DNA of 64,000 nt from Bacillus benzoevorans (GCF_014207535.1 NZ_JACHGK010000006.1:1-64000); one strand, 5' to 3'; shown: positions 18,736 to 27,766, numbered from the stretch's first letter. The notes: generated from the sequence alone by a model not told the origin. Program-made: numbers and translations.

Positions 18736-19614
18736 TTGAAGCATACTTTTTCACGCATATTTGGCCTCGGCGAAAAGGATGATCAAATAGAAACGGATAA
18801 AATAACCGATCCAAATGCTATTGAGGAAATAGCTAAGAATGAAGAAATCAATAAAGTTCCAATTGATGACATCATTCCAAACCGTTTTCAGCCTAGAACC
18901 ATTTTCGATGATGAGAAAATTGAAGAACTTTCCCGTACGATTCATACACATGGGATCATTCAACCGATTGTCGTCCGTCCCCTTGAAGACGGTGGATTTG
19001 AAATCATCGCAGGTGAGCGAAGATGGCGTGCAATGAAAAAGCTTGGCTGGGATTTGGTACCGGCTATTATCAAAGATTTTAATGATACCGAAACGGCTTC
19101 CGTGGCATTAATTGAAAACCTGCAGCGGGAGGAACTTTCGCCAATAGAAGAAGCCATTGCCTATGGAAAGTTGCTTGAACTGCATCAATTAACACAGGAG
19201 GCATTGGCGCAGCGCCTTGGAAAGGGTCAGTCAACGGTTGCAAATAAACTGCGGCTTCTCAAATTACCGCAGGAAGTACAGGATGCTTTATTAAATAAAA
19301 CGATTACCGAACGTCATGCACGTTCCCTTATTCCCTTGAAGGATCCAGAAAAACAGGTCAAACTGCTGACAGAGATTATCGAAAAGAATCTGAATGTAAA
19401 GCAGACAGAAGATCGTGTCGTCAAAATGCTTGGACAGACACAGGAAAAACCAAAGCCGAGAAGAAAGGCATTCAGCAAAGACGTCAGAATTGCTGTAAAT
19501 ACCATCCGGCAGTCACTGTCGATGGTTTCAGATAATGGGATTAATCTTGATTCGAAAGAAGAGGAATTTGAAGAATACTATCAATTTACAATTAAAATAC
19601 CGAAGAAAAAATAG
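18736..19614 (+). CDS. noc: Nucleoid occlusion protein Noc
   Basis: About 292-residue ParB-like DNA-binding protein that blocks septum formation over the nucleoid by binding Noc sites and the membrane. The N-terminus (KHTFSRIFGLGEK) is the short amphipathic membrane-targeting segment. The ParB CTPase motif GERRWRA and a helix-turn-helix (LTQEALAQRLGKGQSTVANKLRLL, about 135-160) follow, with a C-terminal dimer domain. TTG 18736 fits the homologue start; GTG 18733 one codon earlier is also possible after AAAGGTGG. It is paralogous to spo0J two genes downstream. Confidence 0.95.
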   Translation: MKHTFSRIFGLGEKDDQIETDKITDPNAIEEIAKNEEINKVPIDDIIPNRFQPRTIFDDEKIEELSRTIHTHGIIQPIVVRPLEDGGFEIIAGERRWRAMKKLGWDLVPAIIKDFNDTETASVALIENLQREELSPIEEAIAYGKLLELHQLTQEALAQRLGKGQSTVANKLRLLKLPQEVQDALLNKTITERHARSLIPLKDPEKQVKLLTEIIEKNLNVKQTEDRVVKMLGQTQEKPKPRRKAFSKDVRIAVNTIRQSLSMVSDNGINLDSKEEEFEEYYQFTIKIPKKK

Positions 19615-20013
19615 ACGGCACATGTCTTATCTCTCTAAAAAGGCTGACTCGCGGGGATTGGATTTCAATGTAAATGCTGCAGCTAACATGTTTCTCCTAC
19701 CATAGCAGCCGCAGTTTTAGGATCCAGACCTATCTACTGCTGCGTCAGCCCCTTCTCTCTTTCTATTATTCTCATAAATATGAATGACCCCGCCTTCCTC
19801 CAAAAATCTGCCTCAGGATCGATCAAGTTTCAGTGCTTGAACGACCCCTCATAGTTGAAAAAATCCCCTAAAAATAGGAAACTATAATCAGCTTCAACTT
19901 TTAGAAAAAAACGATCATCTCTCCCCATTCGTGATAAAATAAGAGACAGATTGCTATTTTTAAAGAAAAGTATAAAAATAGAAAGAATCGTTGAATTGAA
20001 GGTAGGTGACACC
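19615..20013. other. Intergenic region noc-soj
   Basis: About 400 bases without a supported gene; B. subtilis has yyaB here. A long-range inverted repeat GGCTGAC (19642-19648) and GTCAGCC (19744-19750) could fold the region. The segment before soj is AT-rich and probably holds the soj promoter, but I cannot place it confidently. Confidence 0.5.
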
Positions 20014-20775
20014 ATGGGCAAGGTCATTGCAATCGCAAACCAAAAGGGCGGTGTGGGTAAAACCACAACTTCTGTTAATCTGGGCGCCTGTTTAGCTTAC
20101 ATAGGGAAAAAGGTGTTGTTAGTTGACATAGATCCGCAAGGGAATGCAACAAGCGGAGTCGGGATCGAAAAGGCCGACGTTGATGAATGCATTTATAATG
20201 TATTGGTCGATGATGTCGAAGCTGCAGAGGTCATCATGGCAACAAATGTTGAGAATCTTTCCGTCATCCCTGCAACTATCCAGTTGGCAGGAGCGGAAAT
20301 CGAACTAGTGCCGACGATTTCAAGGGAAGTACGTCTGAAAAGGGCACTTGAAGCAGTGAAGGATGACTATGATTTTATTATTATCGATTGTCCTCCCTCT
20401 CTTGGATTATTAACCCTTAATGCATTAACAGCATCCGATTCTGTCCTCATTCCCGTCCAGTGTGAGTATTATGCGTTAGAAGGATTGAGTCAGCTGCTGA
20501 ACACAGTTCGGCTTGTGCAAAAGCATTTAAACAGTGAGTTAAAGATTGAAGGTGTCTTATTAACGATGTTAGATGCCAGAACCAATCTCGGACTGCAGGT
20601 GATTGAAGAGGTTAAGAAATATTTTCAAAGTAAAGTATATCACACCATTATTCCACGAAATGTTCGTCTTAGTGAAGCTCCCAGCCATGGTGAACCTATT
20701 ATTATTTATGATCCGAAGTCGCGCGGTGCTGAAGTATATTTAGATTTCGCAAAGGAAGTGGTGGGAAATGGCTAA
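20014..20775 (+). CDS. soj: Chromosome partitioning ATPase Soj (ParA)
   Basis: 253-residue ParA ATPase, same length as B. subtilis Soj. The deviant Walker A is KGGVGKTT at 11-18, with Walker A' VDIDPQGN and Walker B IIIDCPPSLGLLT. Soj acts with Spo0J in origin segregation and regulates DnaA at oriC depending on its ATP-bound dimer state. The ATG at 20014 gives the MGKVIAIANQ start; the longer in-frame extension has no ribosome site. spo0J overlaps the end by 8 bases. Confidence 0.97.
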   Translation: MGKVIAIANQKGGVGKTTTSVNLGACLAYIGKKVLLVDIDPQGNATSGVGIEKADVDECIYNVLVDDVEAAEVIMATNVENLSVIPATIQLAGAEIELVPTISREVRLKRALEAVKDDYDFIIIDCPPSLGLLTLNALTASDSVLIPVQCEYYALEGLSQLLNTVRLVQKHLNSELKIEGVLLTMLDARTNLGLQVIEEVKKYFQSKVYHTIIPRNVRLSEAPSHGEPIIIYDPKSRGAEVYLDFAKEVVGNG

Positions 20776-21646
20776 AGGCCTTGGAAAGGGGCTGAATGTC
20801 GGGAAAGGGCTTGATGCGTTATTCCAAAATGCTGAAGTTGAAGTGGAAGAAAAGATCAGTGAAATCAATCTAAAGGATTGCCGGCCAAATCCCTATCAGC
20901 CCCGGAAAATATTTGATCAGGAAGCCATTGAGGAGTTAAAGCAGTCCATTCTCCAGCACGGTATTTTGCAGCCGATTATTGTAAGAAGCACCATTAAGGG
21001 CTATGAAATAGTAGTCGGAGAAAGGCGGTTTCGGGCGGCACGTGAAGCGAAGCTGGAGAAAATTCCAGCCGTCGTCCGCGAATTGACAGAGCAGCAAATG
21101 ATGGAGATGGCTGTGCTTGAAAACTTGCAGCGTGAAGACTTAACTCCGATTGAAGAAGCATCAGCTTATCAGCTATTATTGGAAAAACTAAATATCACCC
21201 AAGATGAATTAGCAAAGAAACTTGGGAAAAGCAGACCGCATATTGCGAACCATATTCGGCTTCTTTCACTTCCGCCAAAAATCCAGCAGCTCATTTCTGA
21301 GGGGAAAATTTCAATGGGACATGGAAGGGCGCTTCTTGGTCTGCGCAAGAAAGATTCAATTCCGGCAGTAGTGGATAAAATTTTAAAAGACGGATTAAAT
21401 GTCCGCCAGCTGGAGCAATTAATTCAGCAGTTAAATGAGCACGTTTCACGTGAAACAAAAAGGACACAGAAGCCGGAAAAAGATGTATTTATTAAAGCAC
21501 AGGAAACAACACTAAGGGAAAGATTTGGCACGAATGTTCATATTAAACAAACGAAAAATAAGGGTAAAATCGAGATTGAGTTTTTTACAAAGGAAGATTT
21601 AAACCGGATTTTAGAGTTATTAGAGACAACACAACACGACGATTAA
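20768..21646 (+). CDS. spo0J: Chromosome partitioning protein Spo0J (ParB)
   Basis: 292-residue ParB CTPase that loads at parS sites, spreads as a sliding clamp and recruits SMC. The CTP-binding motif is GERRFRAAREAKL; the helix-turn-helix is TQDELAKKLGKSRPHIANHIRLL, and the dimerisation domain is C-terminal. The gene carries a parS-like site in its own coding sequence (21442-21457), as B. subtilis spo0J does. Translationally coupled to soj by overlap; a terminator follows. Confidence 0.97.
   Translation: MAKGLGKGLNVGKGLDALFQNAEVEVEEKISEINLKDCRPNPYQPRKIFDQEAIEELKQSILQHGILQPIIVRSTIKGYEIVVGERRFRAAREAKLEKIPAVVRELTEQQMMEMAVLENLQREDLTPIEEASAYQLLLEKLNITQDELAKKLGKSRPHIANHIRLLSLPPKIQQLISEGKISMGHGRALLGLRKKDSIPAVVDKILKDGLNVRQLEQLIQQLNEHVSRETKRTQKPEKDVFIKAQETTLRERFGTNVHIKQTKNKGKIEIEFFTKEDLNRILELLETTQHDD
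21442..21457. promoter_or_regulatory. parS site inside spo0J
   Basis: CGTTTCACGTGAAACA matches the 16-base parS consensus TGTTTCACGTGAAACA at 15 positions. It encodes the VSRET part of Spo0J. Confidence 0.93.
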
Positions 21647-21677
21647 ACCATCATTATTACAGGATGGTTTCTTTTTT
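21646..21677 (+). terminator. Terminator of soj-spo0J
   Basis: Stem AACCATC/GATGGTT followed by TCTTTTTT, starting at the spo0J stop codon. Confidence 0.85.
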
Positions 21678-21694
21678 GAGATTGGAGAAGGAAT

Positions 21695-22402
21695 ATGTTT
21701 TTGCTTGGAACGATTGTGAACAGCGCACTAATTATTGTTGGGTCGATCATTGGAAGGTTTCTCCACAATATTCCTGAAAAAGTAAAAGAAACTGTGATGC
21801 ATGGGATTGCTCTGACCGTTACCGTTTTAGGATTACAAATGGCATTAACTACAGGGAATTTCCTCATTGTCATATTGAGTATCGTGTTTGGCGCGATGAT
21901 AGGCGAGTATTTTAAGTGGGAAGAAAAATTAAATTTGCTCGGGCAATGGCTCGAGAAGAAAGCTGGTTCAAAGGGTGAAGGGAAAATCGCCCAGGGGTTC
22001 GTTACGGCCACCCTCATCTTTGTCATTGGAGCAATGGCCATTTTAGGTGCATTGGACAGCGGCATCCGCAACGACCATGATATTTTGATTACAAAAGGAA
22101 TTATCGACGGCTTTACCGCTTTTATTTTAACGACCACATTGGGATTAGGGGTCATCTTTTCTGCTTTACCTGTCCTTTTATATGAAGGGCTGATTGCTTT
22201 ATTTGCGACGCAGATAGATCGGCTGATTCCGGCAGCATTAATGGACCAATTTATTACGGAAATGACGGCAACTGGCGGGATTATGATTATGGCGCTTGGT
22301 CTGAACTTAACCGGGCTATTGAAGATTCGTGTTGCTAATCTTTTACCGGGGATCATTGTCGTAGGGGTGATCGTAACCATCCTTTATTTTCATCCCCTGT
22401 AA
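21695..22402 (+). CDS. DUF554 family membrane protein
   Basis: 235-residue integral membrane protein of the DUF554 family (B. subtilis YdfK, E. coli YqgA). It begins MFLLGTIVNSALIIVGSIIGRF and has about six hydrophobic segments, with the conserved ALDSGIRNDHDILITKGIIDG loop in the middle and a final membrane segment up to the C-terminus. No biochemical function is established; transport has been suggested. GGAGAAGG precedes the ATG. It follows the spo0J terminator by only about 17 bases. Confidence 0.88.
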   Translation: MFLLGTIVNSALIIVGSIIGRFLHNIPEKVKETVMHGIALTVTVLGLQMALTTGNFLIVILSIVFGAMIGEYFKWEEKLNLLGQWLEKKAGSKGEGKIAQGFVTATLIFVIGAMAILGALDSGIRNDHDILITKGIIDGFTAFILTTTLGLGVIFSALPVLLYEGLIALFATQIDRLIPAALMDQFITEMTATGGIMIMALGLNLTGLLKIRVANLLPGIIVVGVIVTILYFHPL

Positions 22403-22460
22403 AATGCTGCGTTCATGTTCAATATCGAACACATCGTATGGAGGGCAGCCAACGATAGAG

Positions 22461-22522
22461 AAAAATAAAAAGACTGACTTCATCCCATGATATCTAGAGA
22501 AGATAGCATGGGATGAAGTCAG
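22461..22522 (-). terminator. Terminator of yyaC
   Basis: Long stem CTGACTTCATCCCATG (22474-22489) paired with CATGGGATGAAGTCAG (22507-22522). On the minus strand it is followed by a T-rich run (CTTTTTATTTTT). It may also stop the converging DUF554 transcript. Confidence 0.9.
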
Positions 22523-22536
22523 CTGCCCGTGTTCTG

Positions 22537-23175
22537 TTAGTTAGTATTTTCCTGTTCCAAGGTCCATTGCAATTTGGAAAAGTGATGTTTAGGTTTGTAG
22601 TACATACTAGCCTCATAAATTCCGTCGGCAATGGTTTTTGCCATCCTCATAACAAGATTGAGTCTTGTATTTTGCAGTACATAATACTCCATAAATCCAC
22701 TTACATTGACGATGCCGCTGATGTGAATATCACCTACAGCGGGAAGTTCCTTATTGACACCTGCACCTGGTTTGATGGGCCCATTCCCGATTTGGATGAT
22801 CCCGACACTCTTTAATCTCCCTAAACAGGCATCGATCCCAATAATAAATGAATTAGGATGTGAATGTTTGATGTCGCTTAACTTTTCCGCTAAATTTAAT
22901 GCATGGATTGGCTGATCCAGTGTACCGTAAATATGAAATGGGTGAACGTTTTTTTGTTCAAGAAATGTTCCAATTAACGGTCCCAGGGAATCGCCGGTTG
23001 AGCGGTCTGTTCCAATACAGACAAAAATAATCGGTCTTGCACTTAATGCAGGAGGGATTAAATGGAACAGGCTCCTCCCTACTTGATTTACAGCATCTCG
23101 TTCGTCGTGGATGATTCTTATGTGTTCATTTTTCACTTTATCAAATAAACTTGGTTTAAAATTCAATACATTCAC
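22537..23175 (-). CDS. yyaC: Spore protease YyaC (DUF1256)
   Basis: 212-residue protein of the YyaC/DUF1256 family, related to the germination-protease/hydrogenase-maturation protease fold. The characteristic GTDRSTGDSLGPLIG motif is near residue 55 and GIDACLGR follows around residue 115. It is a sporulation protein in B. subtilis; its substrate is not known to me. It is transcribed against its neighbours, as yyaC next to spo0J. Confidence 0.92.
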   Translation of the reverse strand: MNVLNFKPSLFDKVKNEHIRIIHDERDAVNQVGRSLFHLIPPALSARPIIFVCIGTDRSTGDSLGPLIGTFLEQKNVHPFHIYGTLDQPIHALNLAEKLSDIKHSHPNSFIIGIDACLGRLKSVGIIQIGNGPIKPGAGVNKELPAVGDIHISGIVNVSGFMEYYVLQNTRLNLVMRMAKTIADGIYEASMYYKPKHHFSKLQWTLEQENTN

Positions 23176-23526
23176 CCCTAATTGTAGAAGCTGTAAATTA
23201 ATGTACTGCTGCTGCCATTGATTAGACCGGCATTACCATCACCATGTTTGTTTAAAAGCGGCGGTCTCTCCGCTTTTTGCTGGAGTACCGTTGTCGTATT
23301 TCTATTATTATACGGTTTTTTCTGGTAATCTATACATGTCTGCAATAATTATTCTACAATCGGGAAAAATAAGAGGAATTTACTATTAATGAGAATAGGC
23401 CGTAATTCATATCGATTTATTGCTAAAATAGAGCGAAAAGCGGAAGCGGCATTGAAAAAAGACAGACTGGTTTTCTCGAAGCAGCCTCACGAGGTTTTAT
23501 ATTTACTTTGAAAATGAGAAGGTGAA
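23176..23526. other. Divergent intergenic region yyaC-mscS
   Basis: About 350 bases without a supported gene. It holds a hairpin AAAAGCGG (23254-23261) / CCGCTTTT (23270-23277) and a short GCGAAAAGCGGAAGCGG segment near 23432-23448 that resembles pieces of common Bacillus intergenic repeats. Promoters for both flanking genes should lie here, but I cannot assign them. Confidence 0.45.
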
Positions 23527-24423
23527 ATGATGAACGATTTAGAAAAGGGAACACAAGAAGTAATTGAGAAAACCCTCAATGAGGACTTATGGATAAATAT
23601 TGGCGTCGCGTCTTTAAAAATATTAGCGATTTTTATTATTAGCGGAATTGTGATTAAGGTAGGTAAGGCGGCGATTCATAGGATTTTTAAAGTAAGGCAG
23701 ATGTCTCCTTTAAGAACCTCTGAGCGCCGTGAAGCTACGATTATGAAACTGCTGCAAAGCGTTCTCACATATGCTGTTTATTTCATTGCGCTTATCATGT
23801 TCCTGTCCAATCTAGGGGTGAATGTCAGTGCCATTCTTGCCGGAGCGGGGGTTGTTGGTCTTGCCGTAGGTTTTGGTGCCCAAAGTCTTGTCAAAGATAT
23901 TATTACCGGCTTTTTTATTATCTTTGAGGATCAATTTGCTGTAGGGGATCATGTTAAGATTGGTCAGTTTGAAGGTGATGTGGAAATGATAGGTCTGCGT
24001 ACGACCAGAGTTAAAAGCTGGACAGGCGAAGTCAATATCATTCCAAATGGAAGTATTATAGAGGTGACCAATTTTTCCGTCCACAATAGTTTAGCAGTGG
24101 TCGACATCAGTGTTGCCTATGAAGAAAATATCCAGGAAGTAGAAGCGCTTATCCAAGATTTATTGCTTTCTCTCAATGGTAAATATGAGGAGATTGTCAA
24201 GCCGCCTGAATTGCTCGGTGTTCAAACATTAGCGCCATCCGAGGTGATTATCCGGGTAACCGCTGAGACCCTGCCGATGCGTCATCTATTTATTGCCAGG
24301 GAATTAAGAAGGGAAATTAAACTATGTCTCGATAAGCACGGCATTGAAATACCTTATCCAAGAATGGTGATGTATTCACGTCCGGAAACTGAGAGCGGGT
24401 TAAAAAGAGAAGTCGGAAGCTGA
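23527..24423 (+). CDS. Small-conductance mechanosensitive channel (MscS family)
   Basis: 298-residue MscS-type channel that releases solutes on hypo-osmotic shock. Membrane segments lie at about 23-45, 78-100 and 103-130; the last is the pore helix with alternating Gly/Ala (AILAGAGVVGLAVGFGAQSLVKDI), followed by the beta domain (FEGDVEMIGLRTTRV, IPNGSII). Two adjacent ATG codons (23527, 23530) follow GAAGGTGA. Family is clear; the channel subtype is not. DUF951 follows 16 bases downstream. Confidence 0.9.
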   Translation: MMNDLEKGTQEVIEKTLNEDLWINIGVASLKILAIFIISGIVIKVGKAAIHRIFKVRQMSPLRTSERREATIMKLLQSVLTYAVYFIALIMFLSNLGVNVSAILAGAGVVGLAVGFGAQSLVKDIITGFFIIFEDQFAVGDHVKIGQFEGDVEMIGLRTTRVKSWTGEVNIIPNGSIIEVTNFSVHNSLAVVDISVAYEENIQEVEALIQDLLLSLNGKYEEIVKPPELLGVQTLAPSEVIIRVTAETLPMRHLFIARELRREIKLCLDKHGIEIPYPRMVMYSRPETESGLKREVGS

Positions 24424-24439
24424 ATAGGGGGTTTTTTAT

Positions 24440-24637
24440 ATGGAGGAAAAACAATTTGGCTTAAACGATGTTGTTGAGATGAAGAAGGCACATCCATGCG
24501 GGGAAAATCGCTGGAGAATTATTCGCTTAGGAATGGATATCCGCATAAAATGCGAAGGTTGTTCACACAGCGTTTTAATCCCGAGAAAAGAATTTACCCG
24601 AAAAATGAAAAAAGTATTGGTGAAGCACGAAGAATAA
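24440..24637 (+). CDS. yyzM: DUF951 domain protein (YyzM type)
   Basis: 65-residue protein of the DUF951 family, found between an mscS-type gene and ychF in many Bacillus genomes. The motifs are DVVEMKKAHPCG.NRW, RLGMDIRIKCEGC and LIPRKEF. The three cysteines (HPCG and CEGC) might bind zinc; this is inference. Function unknown. GGGGG lies just upstream of the ATG. Confidence 0.88.
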   Translation: MEEKQFGLNDVVEMKKAHPCGENRWRIIRLGMDIRIKCEGCSHSVLIPRKEFTRKMKKVLVKHEE

Positions 24638-24656
24638 GTAAAGAATCATTCCCTCA

Positions 24657-24697
24657 GGGGTCTGGCTAAAGGTCAGGCCCCTTACCTTTTCTCTTTT
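24657..24697 (+). terminator. Terminator of mscS-DUF951
   Basis: Stem GGGGTCTGG/TCAGGCCCC-type hairpin with loop CTAAAG, followed by a T/C-rich tail (TTACCTTTTCTCTTTT). Confidence 0.75.
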
Positions 24698-24824
24698 CCT
24701 TATTTAGGCGGGCTTGCACATTTCCCATGAAATATCTATAATTGTTTGAGGTCTGTATTGAATTTTAAATGTATACATCATTTTTATCATATACGTTTTT
24801 ATTTTACCCTGAGGAGTGACGAGG

Positions 24825-25925
24825 ATGGCTTTAACAGCTGGAATAGTAGGTTTACCAAATGTGGGAAAGTCCACATTATTTAATGCAATTACACGTGCAG
24901 GTGCTGAATCTGCCAACTACCCATTTTGTACGATTGACCCGAATGTTGGGGTGGTAGAGGTTCCCGATGGACGCCTAAACAAATTAACGGAACTGGTGCA
25001 GCCAAAGAAAACCGTGCCGACTACATTTGAATTCACGGATATTGCCGGTATTGTAAAAGGTGCCAGTAAAGGTGAAGGTCTGGGAAATAAGTTTCTTTCC
25101 CATATTCGTGAAGTAGATGCCATTTGTGAGGTTGTACGCTGCTTTGCTGATGAGAATATCACTCACGTTTCCGGAAAAGTTGACCCGATTGACGACATTG
25201 AAACGATCAACCTTGAACTGATCCTCGCTGACCTTGAATCAGTAGAAAAAAGAATCGGTCGTGTTGAAAAACTAGCAAAGCAAAAAGATAAAGATGCTGT
25301 CATTGAATTTGAAGTATTACAAAAGCTAAAGGAAGCATTTGAAGCAGAAAAGCCTGCGAGAACAGTCGAATTTACGGACGATGAATTGAAAGTGGCAAAG
25401 GGACTTCATCTCCTTACCATTAAACCAGTATTGTATGTGGCCAATGTCAGCGAAGATGATGTAGCTGATCCGTCGGAAAACGAGTACGTACAAAAGGTTA
25501 GAGAATACGCGGCAAACGAAAGTGCCGAAGTGATTGTTGTCTGTGCCAAAATTGAAGAGGAAATTGCTGAACTTGAAGCAGAAGAAAAGGAAATGTTCCT
25601 TTCCGAGCTTGGCATTCAGGAATCAGGTCTTGATCAATTAATCCGTGCCGCATACAGCCTCCTTGGACTGGCTACCTACTTTACAGCCGGTGTGCAAGAG
25701 GTCCGCGCTTGGACATTCAGAAAAGGCATGAAGGCGCCGCAATGTGCCGGTGTCATTCACTCCGATTTTGAAAGAGGTTTTATCCGCGCTGAAACGGTCT
25801 CTTATGAGGACTTACTCGCAGCCGGAAACATGACAGCAGCCCGCGAAGCCGGCAGAGTCCGCCTTGAAGGAAAAGAGTATATCGTCCAAGACGGAGACGT
25901 CATGCACTTCCGCTTTAACGTATAA
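24825..25925 (+). CDS. ychF: Redox-regulated ATPase YchF
   Basis: 366-residue Obg-family P-loop protein, the same length as B. subtilis YyaF. It shows GLPNVGKSTLFNAIT (G1), DIAGIVKGASKGEGLGN (G3) and a noncanonical NVSED-type G4, which explains ATP preference over GTP. A TGS domain (about 280-366) ends in VQDGDVMHFRFNV. It binds ribosomes and influences stress responses. ATG 24825 is eight bases after GAGGAG. Confidence 0.96.
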   Translation: MALTAGIVGLPNVGKSTLFNAITRAGAESANYPFCTIDPNVGVVEVPDGRLNKLTELVQPKKTVPTTFEFTDIAGIVKGASKGEGLGNKFLSHIREVDAICEVVRCFADENITHVSGKVDPIDDIETINLELILADLESVEKRIGRVEKLAKQKDKDAVIEFEVLQKLKEAFEAEKPARTVEFTDDELKVAKGLHLLTIKPVLYVANVSEDDVADPSENEYVQKVREYAANESAEVIVVCAKIEEEIAELEAEEKEMFLSELGIQESGLDQLIRAAYSLLGLATYFTAGVQEVRAWTFRKGMKAPQCAGVIHSDFERGFIRAETVSYEDLLAAGNMTAAREAGRVRLEGKEYIVQDGDVMHFRFNV

Positions 25926-25938
25926 AAACGTTCAACCT

Positions 25939-25970
25939 CCCCTCTACTGTTCGTGCAGAGGGGTTTCTGT
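25939..25970 (+). terminator. Terminator of ychF
   Basis: Stem CCCCTCT (25939-25945) / AGAGGGG (25957-25963), then TTTCTGTATTT. Confidence 0.85.
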
Positions 25971-26177
25971 ATTTGGGGAATATAGTTAACGGGAATAATT
26001 TATATTATTGATGGGCTGCGATCTTGAGCAAGCCCTTTCTATACGCAGTAAAGAACCGTGCGCAGAGAAGGATAGCAGCCCAACAATCCCTATTACTATA
26101 ATATTTTTTTCTTCCTCTCTTCATTGCTTTTCTGGAAACATTCTGCTATAATTTTAACTTGTGAGTAATGAATAATT

Positions 26178-26225
26178 GCTCCTTGCCCTTAATCGGGCCG
26201 TTTAGACCAAAAGGAGGTGAATGTG
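26178..26225 (+). promoter_or_regulatory. rpsF leader, possible S6:S18 binding structure
   Basis: The leader directly before rpsF holds a small hairpin GCCC/GGGC followed by CCG (GGGCCGTTTAGACC) just ahead of the ribosome site. Many bacteria have an rpsF leader with a CCG-containing structure that binds the S6:S18 complex and feeds back on translation. I see the hairpin and the CCG; the match to that motif is inference. Confidence 0.3.
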
Positions 26226-26513
26226 ATGAGAAAGTACGAATTAATGTACATCATCCGCCCAAATATTGAAGATGAAGCGAAGAAAACTCTAGTTGAGCGT
26301 TTCAACAACGTTTTAACTGATAATGGTGCGGAGTTAGTTGACTCAAAAGAATGGGGTAAACGCCGTCTAGCTTACGAAATCAATGATTTCCGCGATGGTT
26401 ACTACCAACTTCTGCATGTAAATGCGCAGCCAGCTGCAGTCGAAGAATTCTCTCGTTTAGCAAAAATTAACGAAGATATCATTCGTCATATTGTAGTAAA
26501 AGACGAAAAGTAA
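26226..26513 (+). CDS. rpsF: 30S ribosomal protein S6
   Basis: 95-residue ribosomal protein, MRKYELMYIIRPNIEDE to IIRHIVVKDEK, the same length as B. subtilis S6. The conserved segment WGKRRLAYEINDFRDGYYQL is intact. Start at ATG 26226, six bases after GGAGGTG; an upstream GTG overlaps that site. First gene of the rpsF-ssb-rpsR operon; S6 and S18 pair on the 30S platform. Confidence 0.97.
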   Translation: MRKYELMYIIRPNIEDEAKKTLVERFNNVLTDNGAELVDSKEWGKRRLAYEINDFRDGYYQLLHVNAQPAAVEEFSRLAKINEDIIRHIVVKDEK

Positions 26514-26571
26514 TTTTATATAGATCACTTTTGTTTCCGAGAAATGAGTCTGGTGGAAGGAGTTGATTCTG

Positions 26572-27096
26572 ATGATGAATCGTGTTGTGTTAGTCGGTCG
26601 TTTAACAAAGGATCCGGAGTTGCGTTATACGCCGAGTGGAGTTGCAGTTGCTACCTTTACCTTAGCTGTTGGCCGTAATTTTACTAATCAGCAAGGTGAA
26701 CGGGAAACGGACTTTATTAACTGCGTGGTTTGGCGCCGCCCAGCAGAGAACGTAGCAAACTTCTTGAAAAAAGGAAGTCTTGCCGGCGTTGATGGACGTA
26801 TTCAAACACGTAACTATGAAGGACAAGATGGCAGACGGGTATATGTAACTGAGGTTTTAGCAGAAAGTGTGCAATTCCTTGAACCAAAAGGAAGCTCAAA
26901 TGCTGGCGGAGGAAGAAATGACTTTGGCAGCTTTGGTGCACCGCCGCCAGAACCCGATATGCCATATGGAAACAACAATCAGAATCAACAGCGCCAGCAA
27001 AATCCGCGAAACAATCAAGGATATACACGTGTAGATGAAGATCCATTTGCGCAGGATGGTCAAATTGACATTTCTGACGACGATCTTCCATTCTAA
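26572..27096 (+). CDS. ssb: Single-stranded DNA-binding protein
   Basis: 174-residue SSB with an N-terminal OB fold (about 1-110: NRVVLVGRLTKDPELRYTPSG, FINCVVWRRPAENVANFLKKGSLAGVDGR), a Gln/Asn/Gly-rich flexible linker (about 115-165) and the conserved acidic tip DISDDDLPF that recruits replication and repair proteins. The start is ATG 26572 after GGAAGGAG. It lies between rpsF and rpsR, as ssbA in Bacillus. Confidence 0.97.
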   Translation: MMNRVVLVGRLTKDPELRYTPSGVAVATFTLAVGRNFTNQQGERETDFINCVVWRRPAENVANFLKKGSLAGVDGRIQTRNYEGQDGRRVYVTEVLAESVQFLEPKGSSNAGGGRNDFGSFGAPPPEPDMPYGNNNQNQQRQQNPRNNQGYTRVDEDPFAQDGQIDISDDDLPF

Positions 27097-27149
27097 TACA
27101 ACAAACATTTGAACGGATAAATAATATAGCGAAAAGGAGTGAAGAAATC

Positions 27150-27392
27150 ATGGCAATGGGTGGACGCAGAGGCGGACGTGCAAAACGCCGTAAAGTTTGC
27201 TACTTCACAGCAAACGGAATCACACACATCGATTATAAAGATGTAGATCTTCTTAAGAAATTCATCTCTGAACGCGGTAAAATTTTACCTCGTCGTGTAA
27301 CAGGAACAAGCGCTAAATATCAACGTAAATTAACAACTGCTATTAAACGCGCTCGTACTATGGCTTTATTACCATACGTTTCTGGAGAGTAA
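27150..27392 (+). CDS. rpsR: 30S ribosomal protein S18
   Basis: 80-residue basic ribosomal protein (79 in B. subtilis), with RRGGRAKRRKVCYFTANGI and KILPRRVTGTSAKYQRKLT. It has one extra residue near the start (MAMGGRR versus MAGGRR). AAAGGAGTG precedes the ATG. Last gene of the rpsF operon, with a terminator 20 bases on. Confidence 0.97.
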   Translation: MAMGGRRGGRAKRRKVCYFTANGITHIDYKDVDLLKKFISERGKILPRRVTGTSAKYQRKLTTAIKRARTMALLPYVSGE

Positions 27393-27411
27393 TTTTTTAA
27401 AAGAGCATGTT

Positions 27412-27442
27412 AAAGGACATCCTAAACGATGTCCTTTTTATT
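27412..27442 (+). terminator. Terminator of rpsF-ssb-rpsR
   Basis: Stem AAAGGACATC/GATGTCCTTT with a six-base loop, then TTTTATTTT. Confidence 0.9.
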
Positions 27443-27766
27443 TTCCCCAAATTAATACGCCACAGTGTATTTGGGTTCAATATTCTGCCTAAGTTTGCTC
27501 AGGCCTGATTCCTTTGAAAATTGAAAGACCGCCGGCACAATAGTTGAACAAGTGTGTAATACTCGATAAAATAGATTCTATACACTATTATAATACAGAG
27601 GGAAGCAGTGGCCCTTATCTTGTGCAAGTTCCCGCAATGGAGGCAGAATGTACATCAAGATGGATGGGCTAATGTCCCCCTTTATATTGTAAAGATATTC
27701 GGTATAATGAATTTAGGTTTTCATGGATGACTGAAAACCATACACTACTGTTTGGGAGTTGAAGAA
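27443..27766. other. Intergenic region rpsR-gdpP, yybS not found
   Basis: About 320 bases without a supported gene. Many Bacillus genomes place yybS (DUF2232) between rpsR and gdpP; it is absent here. A TATAAT at 27703-27708 preceded by GG could be the -10 of a gdpP promoter; I see no good -35 for it. Confidence 0.45.

Noticed and set aside
21643..22380. Long frame of 245 codons on the minus strand opposite the DUF554 gene
   Set aside because: Antisense shadow of a hydrophobic gene; the plus-strand protein has a recognised family and a ribosome site.
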